NCBI RefSeq assembly: GCF_001435845.1
Contig: NZ_CM003596.1
Span: forward strand, 3,023,298-3,087,297
Reading direction: 5' to 3'
DNA from: Psychrobacter sp. P11G3
GTDB taxonomy: Bacteria > Pseudomonadota > Gammaproteobacteria > Pseudomonadales > Moraxellaceae
DNA: 64,000 bases
Below are positions 1 to 9,655 of the stretch, piece after piece. Both the position numbers and the translations under genes were made by a program. Positions within the stretch are counted from its first letter, which is position 1; the number at the start of each line of letters is the position of its first letter. Below the pieces are notes generated by a model. It was given only the letters and a program-made list of their open reading frames with translations, did not search any database and had not been told where the DNA came from.

Positions 1-1612
1 GTGCTAACACCTCCCCTAGCGCCTCATCATCAAGTAATGCTTCTAGTTTTGCATCACTAAAGCTAAAGCTGATAGCTTCCATGTAGCCATTATCAACCAA
101 TGCCAGCTTCATCTGATGCGTCAAATCTGCAGTATCATCATAATCCATGCTGACCTGCAAATGCGGCAGGACGCTTGGAATATTGTCATAGCCATAGATA
201 CGAGCAATCTCTTCGATTAAATCCTCGCGGATACTCATATCAAAACGATAAGATGGCGGCTTGCAAACTAATGCATCGCTCTGCTGCTCTACGTCAAAAC
301 CCAACTGAGTCAAGATACGTACCATCTCAGTTGGTTCAATATCAATCCCAATGACATCACGAACTTTCGCGATTGGCAATGTAATCGGTGCGCGTGCTGG
401 CAAATGCTCAAGGTTTTCGGCCGCGACTATTTGACCTGCTTCCCCTCCAGTAATACTGGTGATTAAATCACAAGCTCGTGCCAACGCCAATGCTGGCAAT
501 TCAAAGTCGACGCCACGCTCAAAACGCTGTGATGCGTCCGTATGTAGCCCAAAACGACGTGCGCGTGCAGCAATAGCTAGCTGATTAAAGAACGCACTTT
601 CCACAACGATATTGGTAGTGCTATCAGTGACACTGCTACGCTGACCACCCATGATACCAGCCAGTGCCAAGGCACCTTTGTCATCAGCAATCACAAGCTC
701 ATCACCGGTCAAGGTAACGGTTTGCTCATTAAGCAAAGTAATGGTTTCATCAGGCTGTGCCAAACGTACAACGATATCACCTTCGATCGTGTCTGCGTCA
801 AACGCATGTAACGGTTGACCCAATTCCATCAATACATAGTTGGTCACATCGACCAAGAAATTGTGTGAACGTAGTCCTGACTGTACCAGCGCATCTTGCA
901 TCCATTTCGGAGTATCGATACTACGATCAATATTGCTAATCGATTGTAACAGATAGCGAGGACAGGCTTCCTTTGCATCAACTGTCACAGCTGGCGTTGC
1001 AGCAGTGCCAGCAGTATTGGCAGAGATTTCTGGCATTTGTACAGATAAATCGTTGATGACAGATATTTCACGAGCGATACCACGTACGCTAAAGCAATCA
1101 CCACGGTTTGGGGTGATTGAGATATCCAATATTTGATTATCTAAACCTAGATACTCACGAATATCTGTACCAACTGGTGCATCTTCAGGCAGCTCAAGCA
1201 AGCCATCTATATCATCGACTAAATCAATTTCAGAAGCGCCGCATAGCATACCGTTTGAGGCCACACCGCGTAGCTTACTCTTTTTGATTTTAAACCCTTT
1301 CTTATCATCGCTTGGTAATATCGCGCCAACGGTAGCAACCGGTGCTTTCATACCGACGGTCACGTTAGGCGCGCCGCAGACAATTTGTAGCGGCTCAGCG
1401 TCACCGATATTTACTTGAGTAACACGTAATTTATCTGCATCAGGATGCTGCTCAATGCTGATGACTTCACCGACAACCACACCGCTAAAAGCACGGGCAA
1501 CCGCATAGCGATCATCAATCTCAAGACCTGCCATAGTCAACTGTTCGGCTAACTGTTCGCTAGTATTTGTAGGGTTTACCCACTGACGTAGCCACTGTTC
1601 GCTAATTTTCAT
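1..1612 (-). CDS. pheT: Phenylalanine--tRNA ligase beta subunit, C-terminal part outside the window
   Basis: This is the larger subunit of the alpha2-beta2 phenylalanyl-tRNA synthetase, which charges tRNA-Phe in the cytoplasm. The reading frame starts at the ATG at 1612 (MKISEQWLRQWV) and stays open to the window edge, giving about 537 of roughly 790 expected residues. The N-terminal EMAP/tRNA-binding-like domain is visible (GVVVGEVISIEQHPDADKL, then the VCGAPNV stretch), followed by the B3/B4 editing region and the B5 region (DIEPTEMVRIL, RFDMSIREDLIEEIARIYGY). It lies 188 bases downstream of pheS on the same strand, as in most bacteria. The remaining C-terminus, and probably ihfA, would lie beyond position 1; that last point is inference. 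Confidence 0.97.
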   Translation of the reverse strand, partial: MKISEQWLRQWVNPTNTSEQLAEQLTMAGLEIDDRYAVARAFSGVVVGEVISIEQHPDADKLRVTQVNIGDAEPLQIVCGAPNVTVGMKAPVATVGAILPSDDKKGFKIKKSKLRGVASNGMLCGASEIDLVDDIDGLLELPEDAPVGTDIREYLGLDNQILDISITPNRGDCFSVRGIAREISVINDLSVQMPEISANTAGTAATPAVTVDAKEACPRYLLQSISNIDRSIDTPKWMQDALVQSGLRSHNFLVDVTNYVLMELGQPLHAFDADTIEGDIVVRLAQPDETITLLNEQTVTLTGDELVIADDKGALALAGIMGGQRSSVTDSTTNIVVESAFFNQLAIAARARRFGLHTDASQRFERGVDFELPALALARACDLITSITGGEAGQIVAAENLEHLPARAPITLPIAKVRDVIGIDIEPTEMVRILTQLGFDVEQQSDALVCKPPSYRFDMSIREDLIEEIARIYGYDNIPSVLPHLQVSMDYDDTADLTHQMKLALVDNGYMEAISFSFSDAKLEALLDDEALGEVLA

Positions 1613-1800
1613 AAATATCTCGGATCAGAATTTTATAATAAAGATGTTGGAGTAAAGCTTGGCGAATTCGCTTGCTATAGTCAATCTTATATAAATTAGA
1701 TACAGCGTCAGGCTCGCTCAGTCTACGATTGGTAGCACTTTCACTCACGTTCCTTGGATCTAAATTATCTTGAACTAACTATATAGGTATAAAGAAAACT

Positions 1801-2931
<1,131 letters not shown>

Positions 2932-3052
2932 CTATGTTTATATAAAAGTTCATATAAAGGCTGGTTATAAGAATGGCTTGAATATTTAGACGATGATAAG
3001 CGTATTTTTGCTCGACAAAGTTCAATATAGAGCACGCTTAAAATAATTTAAT

Positions 3053-3083
3053 ATAAAAAAAGCCACCGACCAGCGGTAGCTTT
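3053..3083 (-). terminator. Rho-independent terminator after rplT
   Basis: On the minus strand an 8-bp stem (AGCTACCG paired with CGGTGGCT, one G-U pair) with a 5-base loop is followed by a run of T. It lies about 100 bases past the rplT stop and separates rpmI-rplT from pheST. An A/T tract on the other side could let it act in both directions. Confidence 0.85.
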
Positions 3084-3182
3084 TATTAATATCATACTAT
3101 TAATCAATATTAGTCCTATCCATTTAGACAACTGCTGATAAATAATTATTTAAAAGCATCATACCTAAAGGACGGTTAATAT

Positions 3183-3539
3183 TTAGGCCAATTCCGCTTT
3201 TGCTTTTTCGACCAATGCTGTGAAAGTCGCTGCATCATGCATAGCGATGTCTGCTAGAACGCGACGATCGATTGCGATGTTTGCTTTTTTCATGCCATTG
3301 ATGAAGCGGCTATAGCTTAAGCCGTTTAAGCGTGCACCAGCATTGATACGTGCGATCCAAAGACGACGGAAAGTACGTTTCTTGTTGCGACGGTCACGAT
3401 AAGCATATTGACCAGCTTTGGTCACTGCCTGTACCGCTACGCGGTAAACACGTGAACGGGCACCGTAGTAGCCTTTTGCGCGCTTTAAGATTTTTTTGTG
3501 ACGGCGATTTGCCTGTACACCACGTTTTACACGGGCCAT
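3183..3539 (-). CDS. rplT: 50S ribosomal protein L20
   Basis: L20 binds 23S rRNA early in large-subunit assembly. The 118-residue product has the family length and the typical start [19 protein letters not shown], with the highly basic N-terminal tail followed by the globular domain ([23 protein letters not shown]). The ATG at 3539 has TTGGAG six bases upstream. It follows rpmI by 119 bases. In many bacteria L20 represses its own operon by binding the leader mRNA; no such element was confirmed here. Confidence 0.98.
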   Translation of the reverse strand: MARVKRGVQANRRHKKILKRAKGYYGARSRVYRVAVQAVTKAGQYAYRDRRNKKRTFRRLWIARINAGARLNGLSYSRFINGMKKANIAIDRRVLADIAMHDAATFTALVEKAKAELA

Positions 3540-3658
3540 AATTTACTCCAAGATTTTTTAATCACTGTTAAGCGAGTGATGATGCCGTTAAATAACAAAC
3601 ATCATTGTCAGATTGCAAAGTCAAATATTTTCAATCAAAGATAGATGACGGTAGGCTA

Positions 3659-3856
3659 TTAAATGTATGGGCACATACGACGAACTGCTGCTTCGTCAGA
3701 CTTGTGCACCAACTTAAGACCACGCAATTGGCGAATACGCTTAGCTGATTTCTTGGTCAAAATATGGCTTTTGAATGCTTGCTTACGCTTGAAGCCATTC
3801 GCTGTTTTTTTGAAGCGTTTAGCTGCGCCGCTTCTGGTTTTCATCTTAACTTTCAT
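3659..3856 (-). CDS. rpmI: 50S ribosomal protein L35
   Basis: L35 is a small basic protein of the large ribosomal subunit. The 65-residue product has the family signature [24 protein letters not shown] and a C-terminus ending in RRMCPYI. GAGG lies nine bases before the ATG at 3856. It is co-directional with rplT. The usual upstream neighbour infC is absent: the next gene upstream is a divergent thioesterase, so rpmI must have its own promoter (see 3967-3996). Confidence 0.98.
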   Translation of the reverse strand: MKVKMKTRSGAAKRFKKTANGFKRKQAFKSHILTKKSAKRIRQLRGLKLVHKSDEAAVRRMCPYI

Positions 3857-4291
3857 GATGATTTGCCTCTTTTTCTGTTTTAGAACCTGGTCGTCAAATA
3901 GTCACACTGAATAATCGTTATATAAATAACCACTAAACCTCTATTTGCCTCGAGGTGGGAGGCGCTATTTTAGCAGATAGTGCCTTGTTTTGCCAAGTAA
4001 AGTTTTGGCGAGGTTTTAGTAGACAATATAGACAAGTAATCAGCATCAAATAAGCGATAGCAGCTCTCTTAAAAGCCTTAATAAAACGGCTGATTTTTAT
4101 TCAAATAGATTGAATGTCAGCCTAAGCTGTGCTTAAGTAGAGACTGAGCTATATCTTTATATAAACCCTATTGAAACCCACTTATTCACCATGAATATTT
4201 AGGCTGTAATGTATAGTGATAACGATAACAATCCTACTAACCTACAGCATGATAAATAGAACAATCTTTGGCCATCACTCTAGGAGATAGT
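3857..4291. other. Divergent intergenic region between rpmI and the thioesterase gene
   Basis: This gap of 435 bases holds the predicted rpmI promoter and leader on the minus strand and AT-rich sequence upstream of the plus-strand thioesterase gene. I see no gene or RNA in it. Confidence 0.6.
3967..3996 (-). promoter_or_regulatory. Predicted sigma-70 promoter of rpmI-rplT
   Basis: On the minus strand, TTGGCA (3996-3991) and TAAAAT (3972-3967) are separated by 18 bases. The start of transcription would fall near 3960, giving a leader of about 100 bases before rpmI. The leader contains a 5-bp GCCTC/GAGGC hairpin. This is prediction from consensus only. Confidence 0.55.
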
Positions 4292-4735
4292 GTGTCAAAA
4301 CAAGAGTTAGTATTCGACGACGACTTGTTTGTTTTTGAGACAGTGATGCGTGTGCGTCATACGGAAGCCGACGCAGGACAGCATATGACGGTAGAATCTC
4401 TGACAGCGCTATTGTCCGAAGCACGGCTAAGATTTCTATACGCTAAAGGTGTCAAAGAAATCAACGCAGACCATCAAGGCTTGATTATTGATAAATTGCA
4501 GCTAGATATTGTAAGCCGTATCCGCGTACGAGAAGAGCTGTTATTTGAAGTTGGTGTCGAGCCAATATATGATAATGGCGGTAATATAATCCTAAAGGTC
4601 GCGCGGATGCACACGGGCGAGATAGTAGCAAAAGCGCGCCAGCATTTTAGAGGTTACGACTTTAACCTCAATAAAGTGACTAAGCTTGATAACTCGATCA
4701 AAGAAGCGTTGTATCCGCATTTATTTAGACTGTAG
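4292..4735 (+). CDS. Hot-dog fold acyl-CoA thioesterase-like protein
   Basis: The 147-residue product resembles the 4HBT/thioesterase-2 family (4-hydroxybenzoyl-CoA thioesterase fold), which hydrolyses acyl-CoA thioesters. The visible features are the early strand and helix (ETVMRVRHTEADAGQHMTVESLTALLSEARLRFL), a hydrophobic strand LQLDIVSRIRVREELLFEVGVEPI, and the final strand with ARQHFRGYDF. An Asp in the substrate-binding loop is plausible (EADAGQ) but the active site cannot be proven by eye. The GTG at 4292 was chosen because TAGGAGA lies four bases upstream; a TTG at 4268 lacks a ribosome binding site. It stands alone, divergent from rpmI. The substrate is unknown. Confidence 0.75.
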   Translation: MSKQELVFDDDLFVFETVMRVRHTEADAGQHMTVESLTALLSEARLRFLYAKGVKEINADHQGLIIDKLQLDIVSRIRVREELLFEVGVEPIYDNGGNIILKVARMHTGEIVAKARQHFRGYDFNLNKVTKLDNSIKEALYPHLFRL

Positions 4736-4922
4736 AATCGCTTGTCATAAATAGTATGCTGTCATTAGCATAATTGCATTTTATAGTGCATTTAGTTGAC
4801 ATCATATTGCTAGCTGTCAGCATCTTGCAAAGCATTTCAGATAATCTCCCCGCTTTAATCATAAGTAGTATAATTGCTTATCACTCTTTTCCACTTTCTA
4901 CCTATAAGACGACAAATACATT

Positions 4923-5780
4923 ATGACTTTACCTGCTTGGCTGACTGCCGTAACTTTTAATGATGATGGTTTGATTCCTGCAATTGCTCAAGATCATCAG
5001 ACAGGTCGTATTTTGATGATGGCGTGGATGAATGCAGAAGCACTACAGCTCACCGCACAAACACAAACAGCGGTTTATTTTTCACGCTCGCGTGCCAAGC
5101 TGTGGCATAAAGGTGAGTCATCAGGCCATACGCAAACTGTGCATGATATTCGTCTAGACTGTGATGCAGATGTGATTGTGCTTAGCGTCACTCAGGCTGG
5201 CGGCATTGCTTGCCATACGGGACGTGAGTCTTGCTTCTATCAGCGGTTGGATTTATCAGGTCAAACGCCTGAATGGCAGACCGTCGATAAAGTATTAAAA
5301 GACCCTGCGGATATTTATCATTCTCATGAATCTACTAGCGAAACTCTTGAAACTGAAAACACTGGTGCGAATACTGACTCTAATACTATCCAAGCACAAT
5401 CTGATACTGCTCAAGCACAAGTCGATAAAGCCTCTGTATTACAGCAGCTTGATAGCGTATTAGCAGAGCGCAAACAAGCCGATGCCGACAGCTCTTATGT
5501 GGCCAGTCTGTATGCCAAAGGATTAAATAAGATATTAGAAAAAATCGGTGAAGAGAGTACAGAAAGTATCATCGCTGCCAAAGATTTTGCTAACTGCGAT
5601 GAGAGTACAGACAAAGCAAGCTATGATGAAGCGCGTCATGAGCTGATCTATGAATTCGCCGATGTCTGGTTCCATACCTTGGTTGGGCTGGCATGGTTTG
5701 ATATAGAGTCGGATGCCGTGTTAAACGAGCTAGGCAGACGTTTTGGGTTATCCGGTATCGATGAAAAAGCCGCTAGATAA
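4923..5780 (+). CDS. hisI: Bifunctional phosphoribosyl-AMP cyclohydrolase / phosphoribosyl-ATP pyrophosphatase
   Basis: This fusion (HisIE) catalyses the second and third steps of histidine synthesis in the cytoplasm. The cyclohydrolase domain (about residues 1-115) shows the active-site stretch [10 protein letters not shown], the metal-binding DCDADVI and the Cys/His motif [14 protein letters not shown]. The pyrophosphatase domain (about 175-285) shows [20 protein letters not shown] and a later [13 protein letters not shown] Glu/Thr/Ser/Gln-rich linker of about 50 residues (about 130-180) joins them and is longer than in enteric HisIE, making the protein 285 residues rather than about 200. 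The gene is isolated from other his genes and lies upstream of tatABC, as in several related bacteria. Confidence 0.95.
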   Translation: MTLPAWLTAVTFNDDGLIPAIAQDHQTGRILMMAWMNAEALQLTAQTQTAVYFSRSRAKLWHKGESSGHTQTVHDIRLDCDADVIVLSVTQAGGIACHTGRESCFYQRLDLSGQTPEWQTVDKVLKDPADIYHSHESTSETLETENTGANTDSNTIQAQSDTAQAQVDKASVLQQLDSVLAERKQADADSSYVASLYAKGLNKILEKIGEESTESIIAAKDFANCDESTDKASYDEARHELIYEFADVWFHTLVGLAWFDIESDAVLNELGRRFGLSGIDEKAAR

Positions 5781-5985
5781 GCCTAAATAAAAAATAAACG
5801 TCTATTTTATTGGATTATTGTTGCTTTCACCTATTTGTAATAAGTGCAGGTTATAATATAGCTCTGTTTTATCTCGCATTATATGTCGATACTTTTTGTT
5901 TGCTAGTTGGACCTTTTTGCAAACTAAAAGCAGGCATATAAAGACTGAAAACCAAGTCACAAAACCAGGTCACAAGGATACCATT

Positions 5986-6225
5986 ATGGGTAGTTTTTCT
6001 ATTACACATTGGCTGATACTATTGGTCGTTGTCGTTGTCGTGTTTGGCACCTCAAAACTCAGAAATGCTGGTAAAGATTTGGGCGGTGCTGTGAAAGGCT
6101 TTAAAGAAGCTGTTAAAGATGAAAATACAGAGCATGCCAAAAAACACGCGGTTCTTGACCACGATGCAACGGCACACACTGAAGAGCGCTCAACCACCAA
6201 GGTTGATGATAAGCATAACGTATAG
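5986..6225 (+). CDS. tatA: Sec-independent (Tat) translocase subunit TatA
   Basis: TatA oligomerises to form the twin-arginine translocation pore for folded proteins. The 79-residue product has a short periplasmic N-terminus ([10 protein letters not shown]), one membrane helix rich in Val (about 8-20), a hinge ([23 protein letters not shown]) leading to the amphipathic helix, and an acidic, charged tail. The ATG at 5986 has AAGGA eight bases upstream; a longer frame starting at 5896 lacks the family N-terminus and was not used. It is the first gene of tatABC, 26 bases ahead of tatB. Confidence 0.96.
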   Translation: MGSFSITHWLILLVVVVVVFGTSKLRNAGKDLGGAVKGFKEAVKDENTEHAKKHAVLDHDATAHTEERSTTKVDDKHNV

Positions 6226-6251
6226 CATCTAAACAGTGACATCGGACCATT

Positions 6252-6947
6252 ATGTTTGATATCGGGTTTTCTGAATTACTTCTCTTTGGCGTTATCGCCC
6301 TAATCGTACTAGGCCCAGAAAAACTGCCACAGGCAGCGCGCACTGCTGGGCAATGGTATGCCAAAATTCGCCGGACAGTCTCAACATTGCAGTCTGAAAT
6401 AGAGGCTGAGCTTGACTTGGCTGAGACACGTCAGCAAATGCAAAAAGAGCTCGCCAAAATTCGCCAGACTGAAGCTGAAATGAGGCGTGAAATGGCTGAG
6501 ATGCGCGGCAATATGAAAGCTTTTGAAAGCTCACATAGTCCTGCTGCGACAGCTTCTGAAGCATCTACGAACGCTGAAAAGAGCAAGGGTGACGAAGCTC
6601 ATAAAAATAGCCGCACACAAAAGCAGCAATCAGCCACGCCAAAAGCATTCGACTATGCTTATGCCACTGACGAGCAGACAGATACATTGGAAAATAGCCG
6701 ATTATCGAAAGGCGGTCACAGCGGTGACGATATAAATGATGCAAATGTGGGCGATAACGCCAAGGCAGTGCCAGTTGTTCAGACCATTACTACCCGACCG
6801 TGGGAAAATATGTGGTTTCGGCTGGGCGCTTATGATAAAGCACGTCGGATCCCAATGCCGCCATATGTGCCAAATTATAAAGCTGACGCCCTACTCAACA
6901 GTCCTGCCAACATGCAGACTTCTGACCATAAGCAGGAGACTGATTGA
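6252..6947 (+). CDS. tatB: Sec-independent (Tat) translocase subunit TatB
   Basis: TatB forms the twin-arginine signal receptor with TatC. The start MFDIGFSELLLFGVIALIVLGP is diagnostic: a membrane helix with an early Glu, then the GPEKLP hinge. An amphipathic helix and a Gln/Glu-rich coiled-coil segment follow (about residues 35-95), then a low-complexity tail to residue 231. That tail makes the protein longer than E. coli TatB (171 residues). The gene overlaps tatC by one base (TGATG), which indicates translational coupling. Confidence 0.95.
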   Translation: MFDIGFSELLLFGVIALIVLGPEKLPQAARTAGQWYAKIRRTVSTLQSEIEAELDLAETRQQMQKELAKIRQTEAEMRREMAEMRGNMKAFESSHSPAATASEASTNAEKSKGDEAHKNSRTQKQQSATPKAFDYAYATDEQTDTLENSRLSKGGHSGDDINDANVGDNAKAVPVVQTITTRPWENMWFRLGAYDKARRIPMPPYVPNYKADALLNSPANMQTSDHKQETD

Positions 6948-7864
6948 TGCCATTATTCAAGCGCAAAAAAAATCGTCAAGAGAAAATCGCTGTTTCTGCC
7001 ATTACTGACCAAGATGTTATTGATCAAGAAGCTATCGATCAAAACACCCTTAATCAAGGTGCTGCAGCAACGACCAATACCACTCAAGATAAAAAATCAG
7101 ATGATGTTTTAAGCCCTTTGGCTGATATGCCTATTACCGAGCATTTGATTGAGCTGCGTCGGCATTTGATCAAAATATGTGTGGCGGTACTGATAATATT
7201 TTTAGGTTTGGTCGGCTATTCGCGCGAGCTATACAACTTGTTATCTGATCCATTAGTTGCGCAGTTACCCGCCAACTCAACCATGATTGCCACCGATATC
7301 ACGTCAAACTTTATGGCGCCGATACGTCTGACCGTATTTGTAGCCGCATTTTTGGCGATGCCCTACATCCTTTATCAAATTTGGTCATTTGTAGCGCCCG
7401 GTCTGTATAAGAAAGAAAAGAAAATCGCTATTCCAGTGCTGCTATCTTCTATATTTCTGTTTTATGCTGGTGTGGCTTTTTCCTATTTTATTGTGCTCAA
7501 AGGGGTCTTAAAATTCTTTATCATGTTTGCCCCGCAAAACGTACTACCCATGACGGATATCGACAGCTATCTCAGTTTTTCCTTGAAATTATTTATGGTA
7601 TTCGGCTTAACCTTTGAGATTCCAGTTGTTACTTTGCTATTGATATTGGCAGGTATTGTCTCCATTCAGAGCTTAGAAGAAAAACGTCGTTATATCATTG
7701 TAGGCTGTTTTGCTGTGGCTGCCGTTGTCACGCCGCCCGATGGCGTATCGATGCTCATGCTAGCGATTCCGATGTGGTTGTTGTTTGAGCTTGGTTTGTT
7801 TTTGGCAAAGATTTTAATCAAAGAAGAGCCCAGTCCTACTCTCGTGTCGACAAATAAAGAATAA
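6947..7864 (+). CDS. tatC: Sec-independent (Tat) translocase subunit TatC
   Basis: TatC is the six-helix membrane protein that recognises twin-arginine signal peptides. After an N-terminal extension of about 55 polar residues comes the family start MPITEHLIELRRHLIK, then six membrane segments, with YQIWSFVAPGLYKKEKK and ELPVV-like FEIPVVTLLL marking conserved loops and helices. The start was placed at the ATG at 6947, which overlaps the tatB stop and has AGGAGA seven to eight bases upstream; a TTG one codon earlier is less likely. The product is 305 residues against about 258 in E. coli, the difference being the N-terminal extension. Confidence 0.96.
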   Translation: MPLFKRKKNRQEKIAVSAITDQDVIDQEAIDQNTLNQGAAATTNTTQDKKSDDVLSPLADMPITEHLIELRRHLIKICVAVLIIFLGLVGYSRELYNLLSDPLVAQLPANSTMIATDITSNFMAPIRLTVFVAAFLAMPYILYQIWSFVAPGLYKKEKKIAIPVLLSSIFLFYAGVAFSYFIVLKGVLKFFIMFAPQNVLPMTDIDSYLSFSLKLFMVFGLTFEIPVVTLLLILAGIVSIQSLEEKRRYIIVGCFAVAAVVTPPDGVSMLMLAIPMWLLFELGLFLAKILIKEEPSPTLVSTNKE

Positions 7865-8006
7865 AACACTTACCAGTCTAATCTAGACTAAAATAAAGTT
7901 ATTGATTACATATAGCTATGCGTTAAACTACCATTACACCGTTTTATTCTTGCCTCATTAGTAAGCTGATTGCTTACTATCACGTTTTAGCATCACCATC
8001 ATCTAT

Positions 8007-8035
8007 AAGCCATTGTTTACCCAGTGGCTTTTTTT
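8007..8035 (+). terminator. Rho-independent terminator after tatC
   Basis: A 9-bp stem (AAGCCATTG with CAGTGGCTT, one G-U pair) and a 6-base loop are followed by five T residues. It ends the tat transcript and shows that the helicase frame cannot begin at the GTG at 8024, which lies inside the hairpin. Confidence 0.85.
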
Positions 8036-8080
8036 GCCCCTTTTGTTTTTAATCAATTTTTGTATTTAGGTAGCTTTATT

Positions 8081-9580
8081 ATGTCCGCATCTATGCCAGC
8101 TTATATGAGCGATCCCACTGACGAGCAGCTGAGCGCGCTGAATATGGCGATGGATCATAAGTCGTTTAAAGTGGTTGCTTATGCGGGCGCCGGTAAGACA
8201 ACGACGCTCAAGCTAATTGGTGAGCGCCTACGTGGACGCGGACTATATCTGGCCTTTAACAAAGCGATTGCCAATGATGCTCGTTCAAAGTTTCCACCGC
8301 ATGTAGAGTGCCGCACTTTTCATTCACTAGCTTATCGTCATGTTGCTCGTGATATTACCGCCAAGCTATCTTTGCCACGCTTTTCACCCAAGCGCCTCGG
8401 TGATGATTTGGGACTACAGCCTGTGCAAGTACGTCGACAAATGGATGGGGTTAATAAATACATTACGCTGACACCCGCACGATTGTCTCGGTTCGTCAGC
8501 GATGCAGTAAGTAATTTTTGCAGCACGCATGCCAGCTACCCTGCGCCAAGGCACATACTCTTCCCAAGTTGGCTCGATGACTCAGATGCAGAACAGTTAC
8601 GCGAGATGCTCTACCCCGCTGTTGAGCAGCGCTGGTTACAGTCGATTGATGCGCGTCACCCTGCTGGTATTGGCCATGATATTTATCTCAAGCTCTGGGC
8701 ATTGTCTAAACCTAGTATTCCAGCGGACTTTATCTTATTTGATGAAGCACAGGATGCCGACCCATTGATGATGGGTATCTTGACACAGCAGTCGAGACAA
8801 GTCATCTATGTGGGCGATGCGCATCAGCAGATTTATGAATGGCGCGGCGCGGTCAATGCCATGAAAAAGTTGCCATTGCCGCAGACATTATTGACGCAAT
8901 CTTTTCGCTTTGGTGAGCCGATTGCAGAAGTGGCCAATACCCTATTAAAAGCACTACAAGAGGACGTACCGCTAAAAGGCAATCCGAATAAACAGTCCTC
9001 TACCGATAAGGGCATGGTACATAGTAAGAAAGATGCTATTTTGTGCCGTACTAATGCTGCTGCCATGTCACAACTGTTGACAGGATTAAAGCACGGGCAT
9101 CGCGTGGCGCTACAAGCGGATACCGACCGTATGCTCAAATTCTGTCAGGCAGCCGAAAACTTAAAAAACGGTAAATCGGCTTACGGTGTACCTGAGCTGG
9201 CTTATTTTTATAATTGGGGTGATGTGCAAGAGTACGCTGAGACTAACGAAGGTAGTGACCTAAAAACACTGGTCAAACTGGTCGATGACCATGGCACTAA
9301 TGTCCTCAGCCAAGCGGTCAATAGTCTGACCAGTATCGAAAATGCAGATTATGTCATCTCTACCGCTCATAAAGCCAAAGGGCTCGAATGGGGAAAAGTA
9401 CAGTTAGATGATGATTTTTACTACGATGTGACCACCAACGCGGTCAAGATTAGTCCAGAAGAGTTGCGCCTACTCTATGTCGCCTGTACTCGTGCGCAAA
9501 GCAATTTGGATATTCATAATATTAAAGACTTGATATCAGGATTGCAGACGGGCAAAAAAGTGATTTTTGGTAATACCTAA
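8081..9580 (+). CDS. UvrD/Rep superfamily helicase resembling FBH1
   Basis: The product (499 residues) is a superfamily 1A DNA helicase-like ATPase. Walker A is VVAYAGAGKTTTL (residues about 32-44), motif Ia follows (LYLAFNKAIANDA), Walker B/motif II is FILFDEAQDAD (about 215-225), motif III is VGDAHQQIYEWRGAVNAM, and motif V is ISTAHKAKGLEW (about 425-437), with motif VI LLYVACTRAQ near the end. The GDxHQQIYxWRGAVNA form and short length resemble eukaryotic FBH1 and its bacterial relatives more than UvrD or Rep (about 670-720 residues); the 2A/2B arms appear reduced. The ATG at 8081 was chosen because the upstream frame runs into the tatC terminator. A role in displacing recombinase from DNA is inferred from FBH1 and unproven. 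Confidence 0.85.
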   Translation: MSASMPAYMSDPTDEQLSALNMAMDHKSFKVVAYAGAGKTTTLKLIGERLRGRGLYLAFNKAIANDARSKFPPHVECRTFHSLAYRHVARDITAKLSLPRFSPKRLGDDLGLQPVQVRRQMDGVNKYITLTPARLSRFVSDAVSNFCSTHASYPAPRHILFPSWLDDSDAEQLREMLYPAVEQRWLQSIDARHPAGIGHDIYLKLWALSKPSIPADFILFDEAQDADPLMMGILTQQSRQVIYVGDAHQQIYEWRGAVNAMKKLPLPQTLLTQSFRFGEPIAEVANTLLKALQEDVPLKGNPNKQSSTDKGMVHSKKDAILCRTNAAAMSQLLTGLKHGHRVALQADTDRMLKFCQAAENLKNGKSAYGVPELAYFYNWGDVQEYAETNEGSDLKTLVKLVDDHGTNVLSQAVNSLTSIENADYVISTAHKAKGLEWGKVQLDDDFYYDVTTNAVKISPEELRLLYVACTRAQSNLDIHNIKDLISGLQTGKKVIFGNT

Positions 9581-9655
9581 TTACCCTACACCTCTGTCAG
9601 ACTCAAGTTTTATTCAATCTCTCTTATAACGACCCTTTAGCAGTGAATCACCAGC

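Noticed and set aside
757-939. Plus-strand open frame inside pheT
   Set aside because: It is antisense to a clearly conserved part of pheT, has no ribosome binding site and no recognisable sequence.
8024-8080. Longer N-terminus for the helicase starting at a GTG at 8024
   Set aside because: The GTG lies within the tatC terminator hairpin and the extra residues do not resemble the family.
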